This document shows, piece by piece, positions 1 through 8,264 of a DNA stretch of 52,111 nt. The stretch's first letter is position 1, and the number at the start of each line of letters is the position of its first letter. The notes beneath the pieces were generated by a model, which saw nothing but the letters and a program-made list of their open reading frames with translations, was not told the DNA's origin and did not search any database. Source of the DNA: Nitrososphaerota archaeon (GTDB lineage Archaea > Thermoproteota > Nitrososphaeria > Nitrososphaerales > CADDZS01); NCBI GenBank assembly GCA_013288145.1, contig JABDCJ010000011.1, positions 1 to 52,111 of the forward strand, given 5' to 3'. The position numbers were made by a program, and so were the translations under genes.

Positions 1-5
1 GCTAA

Positions 6-389
6 ATGAAACTGGGAAATGTTCTAACTGTAACCTTGGTGGCATTTGCTTGTATTGCAGTTTTCGGCGTTGCTTTAGGGCAGATTCAGATCAGTGGTGA
101 AGAATATCAATCGAACATCAGTTATAGTTTCACGAGGCTCTCTTTGATGTACGATTACAGCTGCGACCAGAATGTCTATGGTCTGCATGTTTTCCTCAAA
201 AATAATGGGGTGAAAAGTGTCCAAAATCTGGAAGTAGCGATAACTAATGCGCTTTGTGTAGGCAGCATACCTCCGTTGGCCACCTCGCTGAGTCAGGGTC
301 AGTCAATTCAGTTCTACCTTTATACGACCGTGCCGAACGGCACAATTACAGTTACCGGCAATAATACCGACCTCTTCATCCACTTCTAG
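6..389 (+). CDS. Small secreted or membrane-anchored protein, unknown function
   Basis: A 127-residue protein with a hydrophobic N-terminal segment (about residues 6-26) that reads as a signal peptide or single membrane anchor, followed by a polar, beta-rich, probably extracytoplasmic domain. Several N-x-S/T sites (such as NIS and NGT) would be compatible with archaeal N-glycosylation. Two cysteines (about residues 53 and 84) could form a disulfide. I recognise no family. The ATG lies at the very edge of the window, so an upstream start cannot be excluded. Confidence 0.7.
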   Translation: MKLGNVLTVTLVAFACIAVFGVALGQIQISGEEYQSNISYSFTRLSLMYDYSCDQNVYGLHVFLKNNGVKSVQNLEVAITNALCVGSIPPLATSLSQGQSIQFYLYTTVPNGTITVTGNNTDLFIHF

Positions 390-399
390 TAAAAACCAA

Positions 400-422
400 T
401 TTTGTTCTTTGTTTCTTTTCTG
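400..422 (+). terminator. T-rich archaeal-type terminator
   Basis: Several T runs follow within about 30 bases of the stop codon of the first gene without a clear hairpin. Archaeal RNA polymerase terminates on such tracts. Assigned from base composition only. Confidence 0.35.
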
Positions 423-492
423 AAATCGTTTTAAGGTGATTTTGGAGTTTTAACTTGTTTGTAGACCCAGGCTTTTCGGGAGTATCACTAGA

Positions 493-1563
493 ATGACCGA
501 TGTCGGATTAAAGGAAGAAGGGTCGTCGGACCGGACGGGAATCAAATCCGATGGTGTTTCAGGAAAACTCGCGATGTTTTCTTCTCCCCCTGTGTTCGGC
601 ATAGTTCTTTTCCTCTTCGTTACGACGTTTCCGCCATTTGAAGTCGCAACCGAGATCAATCTGGGCATCCATATGCTCCAACATGTGATCATTGCTGTGG
701 CCGGAGTTTTGATCGGATATTCCCTGTTCAAAAGCGGCAAAGTGAAGCAGTTCATCAACCCGCGCTTTGCAATTCTCGGAGTCTTCGTAATCGCTTCTCT
801 ATTGATTTTCTGGCATCTTCCAACTTTTTGGGATTCGGCGGTAGAGAGTGTCTACGTGCACATTATCGAACATTTCTCCTTTCTTCTGGTTGGATCGTTG
901 ATCGGGTTTTGCGTCCCGCAATTGCAGGACAATCTCAAAATGATCTTACTTGCCCTAACTATTTCCGCGCACATGTTCTTCGGCTTTGCTCTTTATATTA
1001 TTGGAACGCGTGTTTACCCGCTGTATCCGGTTTCGCAGCAGCAGCTTTTGGGAGTTGCACTTTTCGCGCCCGCCCCGGTTTACTTTATCGGGTACCTTTA
1101 TCTGAACCTTACAAGAGAAAACCGCCGGCTTGAAGCACTAGAACTTGGAGCTTCTGCTGTAAAGATCCCAAAAAGATCAATCCGGAAAGCGATTCTGCCG
1201 ATGTTAACTATCCTCATGATAGGCGCGCTAGTTGCATATTTTGCTATCACCGGATTTGTCATCGTTAGCGCAAACACTCCGCAGGGCGCACATGCCTCGG
1301 TGATATTCATTCAGGAGAGTCCAATAACATGGCAATTCTCGCCGCAGGTCATTCACGTCGTCATCGGGGTAAACAACACGGTTGAATGGGAGAGCCACTC
1401 TTTTACTTATGACACTGTTACTAGCTCAACCGGAATCTTCTCTTCCGGCTCGCTGGGTCCGGGGGACACTTACTCGCATACCTTCACGCAAGTGGGAACA
1501 TTTGATTATTTTTGTCAGTATCATCTCTGGATGCACGGCACGATTATAGTTCAAAACCCCTAG
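493..1563 (+). CDS. Multi-helix membrane protein (DUF1404-like) fused to a C-terminal cupredoxin domain
   Basis: The first 260 residues hold about seven hydrophobic helices with conserved-looking histidines in or near membrane segments (HMLQH, HLPTFW, HIIEHF), which resembles the archaeal DUF1404 membrane family. After a last helix (about 232-258) comes a roughly 90-residue plastocyanin/amicyanin-like domain with all four type 1 copper ligands visible: H302, and C341-x2-H344-x2-M347. The topology would place the copper domain outside the membrane. Likely a membrane-bound electron carrier or copper-handling protein. Family knowledge links DUF1404 with archaeal membranes but gives no firm function, so the role is inferred from the cupredoxin half. 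It overlaps the stop of the convergent LLM gene by four bases. Confidence 0.85.
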   Translation: MTDVGLKEEGSSDRTGIKSDGVSGKLAMFSSPPVFGIVLFLFVTTFPPFEVATEINLGIHMLQHVIIAVAGVLIGYSLFKSGKVKQFINPRFAILGVFVIASLLIFWHLPTFWDSAVESVYVHIIEHFSFLLVGSLIGFCVPQLQDNLKMILLALTISAHMFFGFALYIIGTRVYPLYPVSQQQLLGVALFAPAPVYFIGYLYLNLTRENRRLEALELGASAVKIPKRSIRKAILPMLTILMIGALVAYFAITGFVIVSANTPQGAHASVIFIQESPITWQFSPQVIHVVIGVNNTVEWESHSFTYDTVTSSTGIFSSGSLGPGDTYSHTFTQVGTFDYFCQYHLWMHGTIIVQNP

Positions 1564-2492
1564 TTCAAGAATGTTGGCAGGATTTCGTTCCCTGCCCTTT
1601 CAACTAGCTCAATGTCGTAATTCGCTGGAATGAAAACAAGCTCTTCTACCCCTTTTTCTTCAAACCTCTTTATTTGCGCGGTGCAATCTGATAGATTCCC
1701 TCTGACCGAGGAATCTGGTGTGCACATTGTGTTCTTTGGTAGATCCATATAGCTCGCCGTGAATTCTCTTGAGATCCGGTCTGCTTCTTCGAATGTGCTA
1801 GAAATTGCAAGTGGAATAATGTCCACCGAGTGAAGACTACTTGGATCTCGATTTGACTCCAAAGCGCTTTTCTTCACCTTTTTCCAGGAGTCTTCGTAGT
1901 CATCAGGTGTATAGTAGTAAGAGATCCATCCATCAGCCAATTTGCCAGCTCGCTTGAGAACTTGGTCACTGTATCCTCCGATCAGCATTGGGATTGGCGT
2001 GGAACTTTTCGGGAGAATAGTGGCGTGCTCGAGCTCGATGCCTCTTCCGCTGTAATTAACGTCGGACTCGTTCAAAAGTCGCCTGACAAGTTGAAACTCG
2101 TCCTCAAAAATTCGCCCTCTTTCATTAAATTCCACGCCTGTTGCCCTAAATTCTCTTTCGTACCAGCCAGAAGCTGCCCCAAGTACCAGCCGGCCGCCCG
2201 AAAATATCTGAATTGCAGAAAGAGCTTTTGCCAAGACCAGAGGATTCCTCAGTGCCATAATGAGAACGCTAGTGCCGAGCTTGAGTTTGGAAGTCGCCGA
2301 AGAAAGGTATGAAAGAGTGGTCAAAGAATCAAGCACCGGAAAGACTTTCCTTGAACCGAGCAAAAGGTGGTCCCAGACATATACAGAGTCAAAGCCAAGC
2401 GTTTCAGCCGTCCTGGCCATCCGAACGATCGAATCCTTGGAGGGAGACTTTCCAGGAGGAGTGAAAGTCTCGAGGGCGATACCGAACTTCAA
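1560..2492 (-). CDS. LLM-class (luciferase-like) flavin/F420-dependent oxidoreductase
   Basis: A TIM-barrel protein of the bacterial luciferase-like superfamily: N-terminal KFGIALETF strand, the GFDSVYVWDHLLLG segment, the LGTSVLIMALRNP strand and the LGAASGWYEREF loop are all typical. In archaea such proteins usually use coenzyme F420; the substrate is unknown. The open frame extends to 2576, but that extra part overlaps the end of the upstream gene and does not look like the family. The TTG at 2492 starts exactly at the family N terminus and has a TATA-like box (2511-2519) about 23 bases upstream, so I place the start there (310 residues). Two further LLM paralogues lie at 32162 and 48294. 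Confidence 0.88.
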   Translation of the reverse strand: MKFGIALETFTPPGKSPSKDSIVRMARTAETLGFDSVYVWDHLLLGSRKVFPVLDSLTTLSYLSSATSKLKLGTSVLIMALRNPLVLAKALSAIQIFSGGRLVLGAASGWYEREFRATGVEFNERGRIFEDEFQLVRRLLNESDVNYSGRGIELEHATILPKSSTPIPMLIGGYSDQVLKRAGKLADGWISYYYTPDDYEDSWKKVKKSALESNRDPSSLHSVDIIPLAISSTFEEADRISREFTASYMDLPKNTMCTPDSSVRGNLSDCTAQIKRFEEKGVEELVFIPANYDIELVERAGNEILPTFLN

Positions 2493-2510
2493 GTTTGAAT
2501 TTCCGCGAAT

Positions 2511-2519
2511 TACTAAATG
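2511..2519 (-). promoter_or_regulatory. TATA-like box for the LLM gene
   Basis: CATTTAGTA on the minus strand is centred about 23 bases before the TTG at 2492. The spacing fits a leaderless archaeal transcript and supports the shorter start. Confidence 0.4.
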
Positions 2520-2560
2520 ATTTCCACTAATAAGTGAGGATATGCTCGTGTTGACTTTCT

Positions 2561-3001
2561 TCAGTTGAGCCCCCAAGAAACTACATTCGAGATTACGATT
2601 TTAACGATCGGAAGCTCGCCCGGCTCCCAGTGTTTATCGGCTTGATAGTCCGGATATTTTTTCAAAAGCTCCTTGTACATTTCCATGTACGGCGAGCCGT
2701 TCAAGTGAATTGCGGCTCTTCCAGATATCACGACCGCTTTTTCGTATGTTTTCGCGGTTCCACTAATTTGGTGAAGCCAATCGGCATCGAATGTGTCGAC
2801 AACCAAGCTAACCTGATTATTCTCCTCGATATCCTTCAATTTTCTCGAGCCTTTCTCGGTCGTGAAAAAGACTAAGTCACGTGTATTACCATAGTAAATT
2901 GGCGAAATGTGAGGAACAGACATTAACGAACTGGTTGCCAGTCTAGCGATGTAGTTTTTCCCGAGAAAATCGAGCTCTTGTGAGTTTAGATTGGTACCCA
3001 T
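2561..3001 (-). CDS. Pyridoxamine 5'-phosphate oxidase-like (PPOX) flavin/F420-binding protein
   Basis: A 146-residue split-barrel protein: ELDFLGKNYIARLATSS, then VPHISPIYYGNTRDLVFFTTEKGSRKLKDIEEN and VSLVVDTFDADWLHQISGTA follow the pattern of FMN/F420-binding PPOX domains, and the GRAAIHL strand comes later. Members oxidise or reduce small molecules or act as F420 or FMN binders; the substrate is not predictable. The frame runs open further upstream (to 3139), but that stretch lies inside the endonuclease III gene; the ATG at 3001, eight bases after the stop of that gene, gives the normal family length. It is the second gene of a probable two-gene unit with nth. Confidence 0.85.
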   Translation of the reverse strand: MGTNLNSQELDFLGKNYIARLATSSLMSVPHISPIYYGNTRDLVFFTTEKGSRKLKDIEENNQVSLVVDTFDADWLHQISGTAKTYEKAVVISGRAAIHLNGSPYMEMYKELLKKYPDYQADKHWEPGELPIVKIVISNVVSWGLN

Positions 3002-3009
3002 CAGCTGAA

Positions 3010-3675
3010 TTACTTTTTCGTGTAGATTGTCGCGTAGTACAGGCAGTGATCGGAGAGAACGCATCTCTCGCACTCGGGGCCTCTTGCAAAACATATCGAC
3101 CGGCCGTGAAGTATCAAGACAAGAGTTAGGCGTGGCCATTCTTCTTTTGGTGTAATTTTCATTAAATCTGTTTCAATTTTTTCTGGCGTATTCTGTTCGC
3201 TTAAACCGATTCGACGGGACAGCCTGAAAACATGCGTGTCGACCGCGATCCCTTCTATTTTGTCAAAGGCGGCGCTCAAAACAATGTTCGCGGTTTTTCT
3301 TCCAACGCCAGGCAGCAGCAAAAGTTCCTCCATATTTTCAGGAACTTTGCCCCCGAATTTTTCTTCTAGTAGCCTCGAGATTTCCCTTATCCTGCGCGAT
3401 TTTACATGAAAGAATCCGGTAGACTTTACGATCTTTTCGAGCGATCGGATCGGGGCTCTTGCCATCGCCTGCGATGTTGGATATTTTGCGAAAAGTACCG
3501 GGGTCACCCGGTTTACCTGTTCGTCAGTGCACTGTGCCGACAGAACGGTTGCGATTAGAAGCTGGAAAGCATTTGAGTGCAAAAGCGGAGTTTTAATGTC
3601 GGGATACAGAGGGTTGAGTTTCTTGACCACTTCATCCCCGCTCATCGTTGGAATTTGAGATGAAGCCGTCGTCAT
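3010..3675 (-). CDS. nth: Endonuclease III (base-excision repair DNA glycosylase/AP lyase)
   Basis: Removes oxidised pyrimidines from DNA and cleaves the abasic strand. The helix-hairpin-helix LLPGVGRKTA carries the catalytic lysine (K127 counted from the chosen start), the VDTHV motif holds the catalytic aspartate (D146), and the C-terminal [4Fe-4S] loop has the exact C-x6-C-x2-C-x5-C spacing (C195, C202, C205, C211). Length (221 residues) is normal. Two starts are possible: GTG at 3687 and ATG at 3675. A TTTAAA box at 3700-3705 lies about 28 bases before the ATG, favouring a leaderless ATG start. It is transcribed divergently from the radical SAM gene. Confidence 0.95.
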   Translation of the reverse strand: MTTASSQIPTMSGDEVVKKLNPLYPDIKTPLLHSNAFQLLIATVLSAQCTDEQVNRVTPVLFAKYPTSQAMARAPIRSLEKIVKSTGFFHVKSRRIREISRLLEEKFGGKVPENMEELLLLPGVGRKTANIVLSAAFDKIEGIAVDTHVFRLSRRIGLSEQNTPEKIETDLMKITPKEEWPRLTLVLILHGRSICFARGPECERCVLSDHCLYYATIYTKK

Positions 3676-3699
3676 AATTTGAGTCACAGTGGTTTTTGG

Positions 3700-3734
3700 T
3701 TTAAAGCCTTATTTGGCGGAAACGACCTTTAATG
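3700..3734. promoter_or_regulatory. Divergent archaeal promoter pair between nth and amrS
   Basis: TTTAAA at 3700-3705 reads the same on both strands and lies about 28 bases from the nth ATG on the minus strand. CTTTAATG at 3727-3734 is centred about 28 bases before the GTG at 3758 on the plus strand. Both positions predict leaderless transcripts. Confidence 0.45.
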
Positions 3735-3757
3735 CAGTTTAAGGCGATGCTTGCGGC

Positions 3758-4816
3758 GTGAAGGAAGCCGAACTATATTACGAGCAATCCGGCGGGAAGG
3801 TAACTTGCACAGCCTGCGCCAGAAACTGCCAGGTCGGTGAAGGACAGATCGGTTTGTGCGGCATAAGACAAAATCTCGGAGGAAAACTACAGCTTCTATC
3901 TTACGGCAAACTCTTCACTGGACATATTGACCCAATAGAGAAAAAGCCTGTCACTCACTACCGACCAGGTACTCGAATTTTTTCTGTTGCGACGAGCGGC
4001 TGCTCTTGGCTTTGCAAGTACTGTCAGAATTACGACATTTCCCAGCGTAGAAAAATCGAGGGAATGGACATCGAGCCTGCTGACGTTTCGAAGCTTGCAC
4101 TCGCCCAAGAATGCCAGGGTATCGCTTACACTTACAACGAACCGACAATTTTCATCGAATATGCGAGGGATATTGGACTTGCCGCTCACAGGAAAGGACT
4201 CTTCAATATCTTTGTTTCAAACGGTTTTGCAACCCCGGAAAGCGTCACGATGATGGATCAATTTCTAGATTGCATTACAGTGGATTTCAAGGGGAGCGGC
4301 GAGAAAAATTTTGTTCGAAAATACATAGGAATTCCTGGCGCTGAACCGATCTTCCAGACCCTCTCTGAAATCAAATCGAGAACAAAGATCCATGTCGAGA
4401 TAACGGATCTGATCGTACCCGGAGTGGGAGATAATCTGGACGAAGCTCGCAAATTATCCAGATGGGTATACGACAATCTTGGCCCCATGACTCCAGTCCA
4501 TTTTCTTCGATTTCATCCCGACTACAAGATGATGGAGTTCCCGGTCACTCCGACTAAGACGCTTGAGGAACACTATCGGGTAGCCAAAGAAGCGGGATTG
4601 GAATACGTGTACCTCGGCAACGTGCCGGGTCACAAACTAGAGCATACTTACTGCCATGGATGCAAGGAGATTGCAGTTAGGCGGTACGGTTTCGATATCA
4701 CTGGATGGTATCTAGACGACGAAAACAGATGCAACTTCTGCGGCGCTAAGATCCCGATCGAGGGAAGACTAGCCTCTTCTGTTTCAGAAATGCGTTTTCT
4801 CCCTGCGCACTTTTGA
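3758..4816 (+). CDS. amrS: AmmeMemoRadiSam system radical SAM enzyme
   Basis: Radical SAM protein of the AmmeMemoRadiSam group. The SAM-cluster motif C82-x3-C86-x2-C89 (GCSWLCKYCQNYDISQ) is intact. An N-terminal cysteine set (C17, C20, C24, C34) and a C-terminal zinc-ribbon-like part (CHGCKE near residue 290 and CNFCG near 327) are typical of the family. The usual partners AMMECR1 and MEMO are not in this window. The substrate of the system is unknown. Starts at GTG 3758, supported by a TATA-like box 28 bases upstream. Length (352) is in the family range (about 330-370). Confidence 0.93.
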   Translation: MKEAELYYEQSGGKVTCTACARNCQVGEGQIGLCGIRQNLGGKLQLLSYGKLFTGHIDPIEKKPVTHYRPGTRIFSVATSGCSWLCKYCQNYDISQRRKIEGMDIEPADVSKLALAQECQGIAYTYNEPTIFIEYARDIGLAAHRKGLFNIFVSNGFATPESVTMMDQFLDCITVDFKGSGEKNFVRKYIGIPGAEPIFQTLSEIKSRTKIHVEITDLIVPGVGDNLDEARKLSRWVYDNLGPMTPVHFLRFHPDYKMMEFPVTPTKTLEEHYRVAKEAGLEYVYLGNVPGHKLEHTYCHGCKEIAVRRYGFDITGWYLDDENRCNFCGAKIPIEGRLASSVSEMRFLPAHF

Positions 4817-4820
4817 TATC
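4811..4820 (+). promoter_or_regulatory. TATA-like box for the PAC2 gene
   Basis: TTTTGATATC overlaps the end of amrS and is centred about 26 bases before the ATG at 4841, consistent with a separate leaderless transcript. Confidence 0.35.
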
Positions 4821-4840
4821 TTGGATCGGCGAAGAGTATC

Positions 4841-5611
4841 ATGAAGATCGAGCTCGTCGAACACATAAAGCCCGAGCTTAAGGATCCTGTGATGATCTGC
4901 GGACTACCCGGATCTGCGTTTGTCGGGAAATTTGCTCTGGATCATCTGGTCACTGACCTCCAAGCGAAAGCCCTTGCTGAATTGTATTGTGAAGGCTTTC
5001 CACCCCAGGTTATGATCAAGGACGACGGAGTTGCAAATCTTTTGCGAACCGAGATTTATTACTCGAAAAGCTCGGACGGAAATCACGACGCGCTTTTTCT
5101 AACTGGCGACGCGCAACCATCCAATTCTGAATCTGAGCATGTACTTTCTGAATACATCATAGATCTAGCAAAAGAGAAATTCAGCGTGAGTCGTTTGGTA
5201 ACGCTGGGAGCTTACGTCACGGGTACGCATTCAAACGAACCGAGAGTTTTCTCGACGGGTACGAACAGAGAAATCGTCCAGAAACTCGAAAACGCTGGAT
5301 GCATCCTTATGAGAGAAGGGGGCATTACCGGTATGAACGGCCTTTTGCTTGGTATGGCAAAGGTAAAGGGAATCGATGGTTATTCTATTCTTGGCGAAAC
5401 TGCTGGGTTTTCATTTGATCCGCGGGCTTCCGAGATCGTTCTGGAATCGCTGTCCCGGCTTACAGGAATTACGAGTGACCTGAAGAAGCTCCGCCAGAGA
5501 GGAACTGACGCCCTTGAAACGCTGAAGAAGATAGAACAGCTCAGCGGCGAGCAAAGTGGAGAGAGCGAACTGCCCGGTGGGCCTCGAAAGCGACTAGACT
5601 ACATTAGCTAG
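4841..5611 (+). CDS. PAC2-family protein (proteasome-assembly-chaperone-like)
   Basis: The opening (PVMICGLPGSAFVGKFALDHLV) and later segments (TLGAYVTG, GGITGMNGLLLGMAKVKGIDGYSILGETAGF) match the archaeal PAC2 family, whose eukaryotic relatives help proteasome assembly. Archaeal members are conserved; their role is not firmly established. The C-terminal 40 residues form a charged, probably helical extension. It sits 24 bases after amrS and ends four bases into the convergent ferredoxin gene. Confidence 0.88.
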   Translation: MKIELVEHIKPELKDPVMICGLPGSAFVGKFALDHLVTDLQAKALAELYCEGFPPQVMIKDDGVANLLRTEIYYSKSSDGNHDALFLTGDAQPSNSESEHVLSEYIIDLAKEKFSVSRLVTLGAYVTGTHSNEPRVFSTGTNREIVQKLENAGCILMREGGITGMNGLLLGMAKVKGIDGYSILGETAGFSFDPRASEIVLESLSRLTGITSDLKKLRQRGTDALETLKKIEQLSGEQSGESELPGGPRKRLDYIS

Positions 5612-6303
5612 TTTTTTGGAAAAGGCGGATGGATCCGCTCGCCGGTTTCTTCATCCTCGATTATGATCGCCCCAGTTGGGCACATCTCCGCGGCTTGAAT
5701 TATGGCGTCGTTGTCAGCTCCATGAGGATCTACGATGTATACAAGTGGGGCAAAGATTGTCGGAGTTTCCTGTTTTTTCAGCTGGAAAACTCCAGGAGCT
5801 AGTCCGACGCAAACTCCGTTTGCAACGCAAATGTCCTCGTCGATTCTAATCGTTATCGGCCTTAGATGGCTCGGTTTTGGTTTTGCAGGCGCTAGCCGGT
5901 TACCACCGTAAATTCCCAACACTCCGACTACCATGATACCGAACCCATACTCTCTTGCTGAAATGTTGAATACAGTCTGCATTCTAACAAACTGAAAACC
6001 GTAGCAATAGTACCCGTTAACGCTTGGGGAACAGGAAACCTGGTCCAAAGATCCGGTTCCATTGTAGTGAGCTGTGTAGTAACTCTCAGGATACAATATG
6101 AAATGCCCTAACTGATCTGTGAGGGGAACAGGTCCAGAAGCAATCTGCTGATATTTCGCCTGTTGCATCGGAATCAAGCCATAAATTGTAAGCGCGATAC
6201 CAGCGAGTAAAATCAGTAATCCCAGTATCACGAGTGGATCCTTCGTGATTCTGAATCCGCTGCCCTTTTTGACTACTGTATCCCTAGTACCTGATTCAGC
6301 CAA
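5608..6303 (-). CDS. Membrane-anchored ferredoxin
   Basis: Two hydrophobic segments (about residues 24-44 and 116-133) flank an extracytoplasmic loop of about 70 residues with two or three cysteines. The last 80 residues form a ferredoxin domain (IRIDEDIC to GAIIIEDEE) with cluster ligands C159-x5-C165 and C208-P. Only three of the usual four cluster cysteines are present, as in single [3Fe-4S] ferredoxins of the cytochrome P450-partner type, although a [4Fe-4S] cluster with a non-cysteine ligand is possible. Likely an electron carrier on the inner membrane face. The tethering of this ferredoxin type to two membrane helices is unusual. Confidence 0.85.
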   Translation of the reverse strand: MAESGTRDTVVKKGSGFRITKDPLVILGLLILLAGIALTIYGLIPMQQAKYQQIASGPVPLTDQLGHFILYPESYYTAHYNGTGSLDQVSCSPSVNGYYCYGFQFVRMQTVFNISAREYGFGIMVVGVLGIYGGNRLAPAKPKPSHLRPITIRIDEDICVANGVCVGLAPGVFQLKKQETPTIFAPLVYIVDPHGADNDAIIQAAEMCPTGAIIIEDEETGERIHPPFPKN

Positions 6304-6425
6304 TAGCCTCGAAATATATTTCTGGGAAGATTTGAGTTATAACGGTTACCCAAAGACGAGCGTGAACTCTCAAACCAAATTATTTTTTAGACAAGCCGGT
6401 TTCCCAATTCTCTAAATTCACTTCC

Positions 6426-6968
6426 ATGAGCAAATCAAAAGACAAAAAATCGCTCGCCCTCGCCATAGATTCTTCGATTGAAATCAGAAAAGATGTTTCA
6501 AGCGGGACGTACGGGTTCAAAGAGATCTTCGTCGGTTTTGCAGAACTGGACGCGGTGAAAAATATCTTTGGAAAGGATCTGAAAAGGGAACTGGAGGGGC
6601 TCGTAATAGAAGTCTTTCCGAAGGATGGCTACATGGGAGTTTCTGACGAAGACGGCCACGTTTTTGCAAGTCAGCATTACATCAACAATGGAGAAATGTG
6701 GTCTGTATATCTCGACATTATCCACGAGCTCGTCCACGTCCGGCAGTTCCGGGAAGGCAAGAATCTTTTCGATTCCAAATTTGCATACGTTGATAGACCG
6801 ACGGAGATAGAGGCTTATGTTGTCGCTGTGAAGGAAGGGCGCAGAATAGGCATGACAGAAGAAGAAATTTTTGCTTATCTGGAAGTTCCCTGGATAACGG
6901 ATGAAGAACATCGCAGACTAGCCCGGTCCACCGGAGTTAACCCACCGGAGAAACGGGCAACAAAGTAG
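6426..6968 (+). CDS. Small zincin-like putative metalloprotease (HExxH)
   Basis: A 180-residue soluble protein with the zinc motif H100-E101-L-V-H104 inside a predicted helix (YLDIIHELVHVRQF) and a downstream glutamate pair in RPTEIEAY (about E127/E129) in the place of the third zinc ligand of gluzincins. No signal peptide, so it should act in the cytoplasm. I do not recognise a named family; ImmA/IrrE-like peptidases have a similar minimal arrangement. Function inferred from the motif only. Confidence 0.75.
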   Translation: MSKSKDKKSLALAIDSSIEIRKDVSSGTYGFKEIFVGFAELDAVKNIFGKDLKRELEGLVIEVFPKDGYMGVSDEDGHVFASQHYINNGEMWSVYLDIIHELVHVRQFREGKNLFDSKFAYVDRPTEIEAYVVAVKEGRRIGMTEEEIFAYLEVPWITDEEHRRLARSTGVNPPEKRATK

Positions 6969-7003
6969 CTCGCTCAGTTATCAAATAGTTTGGGTAGTTA
7001 GTT

Positions 7004-7120
7004 ATGCAGGATATCTGTCCCAAATGTGGATCTGACGAAATTGAGCCTGTTAAGAAGAATGAAAACTCAAGTTTTCGGTGCCTGGACTGTGGTCATGCCT
7101 GGAGCGAACCGGCTCAATAA
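7004..7120 (+). CDS. Zinc-ribbon microprotein (38 aa)
   Basis: ATG at 7004 opens a 38-residue frame with CPKCGS (start) and CLDCGH (end), a complete four-cysteine zinc ribbon and little else. It lies 35 bases after the zincin gene on the same strand and ends just before the convergent HIT gene. Such one-domain zinc ribbons are common in archaea and resemble isolated transcription-factor ribbons. Role unknown. Confidence 0.7.
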   Translation: MQDICPKCGSDEIEPVKKNENSSFRCLDCGHAWSEPAQ

Positions 7121-7132
7121 ATTTTCTTAAAC

Positions 7133-7591
7133 TTAGATTCCGAGCGCATTTTTTATTCGTACCGACATTTCCTGCAGCTGCTCGAACGTGGCGGGTTTTC
7201 GATCCATCCACTGACCCTTTTCTTCCAATTTCACAGGAATGATGTGGATGTGGACATGAGCTACTACCTGGTTTGCAGCTTCTCCGTTATTTTGGACGAA
7301 GCGAAAGCCGTCGGAGTTTGTCGCTTTGATTACGCCCTTTGAGATCCTTGCTGCAAGTGCAAATAGTCCTCCTATTTCCGGCTCGGTCATATCCCAGACT
7401 GTTTCGCCGTGTTTTTTAGGGCAAACCAGAGTATGTCCTTCGTTGAACGGCGAGCGATCCATGAAGGCGATGTAGTCACTATCCTCATACACTAAGGCTG
7501 CCGGAAGCTTTCGCGCGATAATCTGGCAGAAAACGCAACGCTCCGGCGGCACGCTGGCTGAATTTCTGATTCTCATCTCAGTTTCGTTCAT
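7133..7591 (-). CDS. HIT-family nucleotide hydrolase/transferase
   Basis: The histidine triad is complete (H112-V-H114-I-H116 in QVVAHVHIHIIP). An N-terminal C19-x2-C22 pair (RCVFCQII) is the zinc half-site often seen in Hint-type proteins, and the AFMDRSPFNEGHTLV segment is typical. Members cleave nucleoside phosphoramidates or dinucleotides. Length 152 is normal for Hint/FHIT-like proteins. Single-gene unit. Confidence 0.92.
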   Translation of the reverse strand: MNETEMRIRNSASVPPERCVFCQIIARKLPAALVYEDSDYIAFMDRSPFNEGHTLVCPKKHGETVWDMTEPEIGGLFALAARISKGVIKATNSDGFRFVQNNGEAANQVVAHVHIHIIPVKLEEKGQWMDRKPATFEQLQEMSVRIKNALGI

Positions 7592-7622
7592 ATTCTCGAA
7601 GTACCCTCTTTTGGTTGAATTT

Positions 7623-8207
7623 TTAGACTATGGTCAGCGTCCCGTTCAGAGTAACTGCTTGTTCACTCCCTTGGAGATAACCTATGTAGTTTACGTCAAC
7701 GGTTGAAATGATAAGCCGAGCAGCGATTACATTGGAGCCTCCGGTATCATTGATGTCAACTCCGGACAATCGATCTGTCATGATTCCACCGCTTGTTGTC
7801 ACCATCGATCTAACCCCGGTTTCATCCTGACCGTCGATCAAGACGCTCGAACTGACGACCTGGAGCGCCACTCCCTTTAGAAATCCACCAGATTTTTGTT
7901 CGCTCAAAAGTGATGCAAACACTACGACTATGGTGGGAGAGCCCGGACTGACGGTCTCGTTGTAATCAAGCCCGAAAATAAAGGAGTATGAGCCTTCGCC
8001 ATCTGTGATGTTTACGATGCTTTCCGATTTTGTGTAACGGAAAAGCGAGTTTGATAGAGCTGCCTCTGACTGGGGAGAAAGAATTGCGGGTGAAAAAGCG
8101 GTCCAAGCCACAAGAGAAAAAAGAATTATCGCAGCGACCACCAGGGCTGCAAACTTTTTTCGATTATTGGCAATTAATGGAGGGATTTTCATCCTTACGC
8201 TATTCAA
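7623..8207 (-). CDS. Membrane-anchored hypothetical protein
   Basis: A 194-residue protein with one N-terminal hydrophobic segment (about residues 18-38) and a beta-rich, Ser/Thr/Gly-rich extracytoplasmic part (SGGIMTDRLSGVDIND and similar). No cysteine pair, no catalytic motif and no family I can name. Its orientation places the bulk outside the cell. Upstream of the divergent elp3 gene. Confidence 0.7.
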   Translation of the reverse strand: MNSVRMKIPPLIANNRKKFAALVVAAIILFSLVAWTAFSPAILSPQSEAALSNSLFRYTKSESIVNITDGEGSYSFIFGLDYNETVSPGSPTIVVVFASLLSEQKSGGFLKGVALQVVSSSVLIDGQDETGVRSMVTTSGGIMTDRLSGVDINDTGGSNVIAARLIISTVDVNYIGYLQGSEQAVTLNGTLTIV

Positions 8208-8264
8208 AATTCATTCGGGTAAAAGCTTGATATCTCTTGCACCCAAATATGGGCGTTAATCTTC

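Noticed and set aside
2493..2576. N-terminal extension of the first LLM protein
   Set aside because: It overlaps the PPOX gene, does not resemble the family N terminus and contains the TATA-like box.
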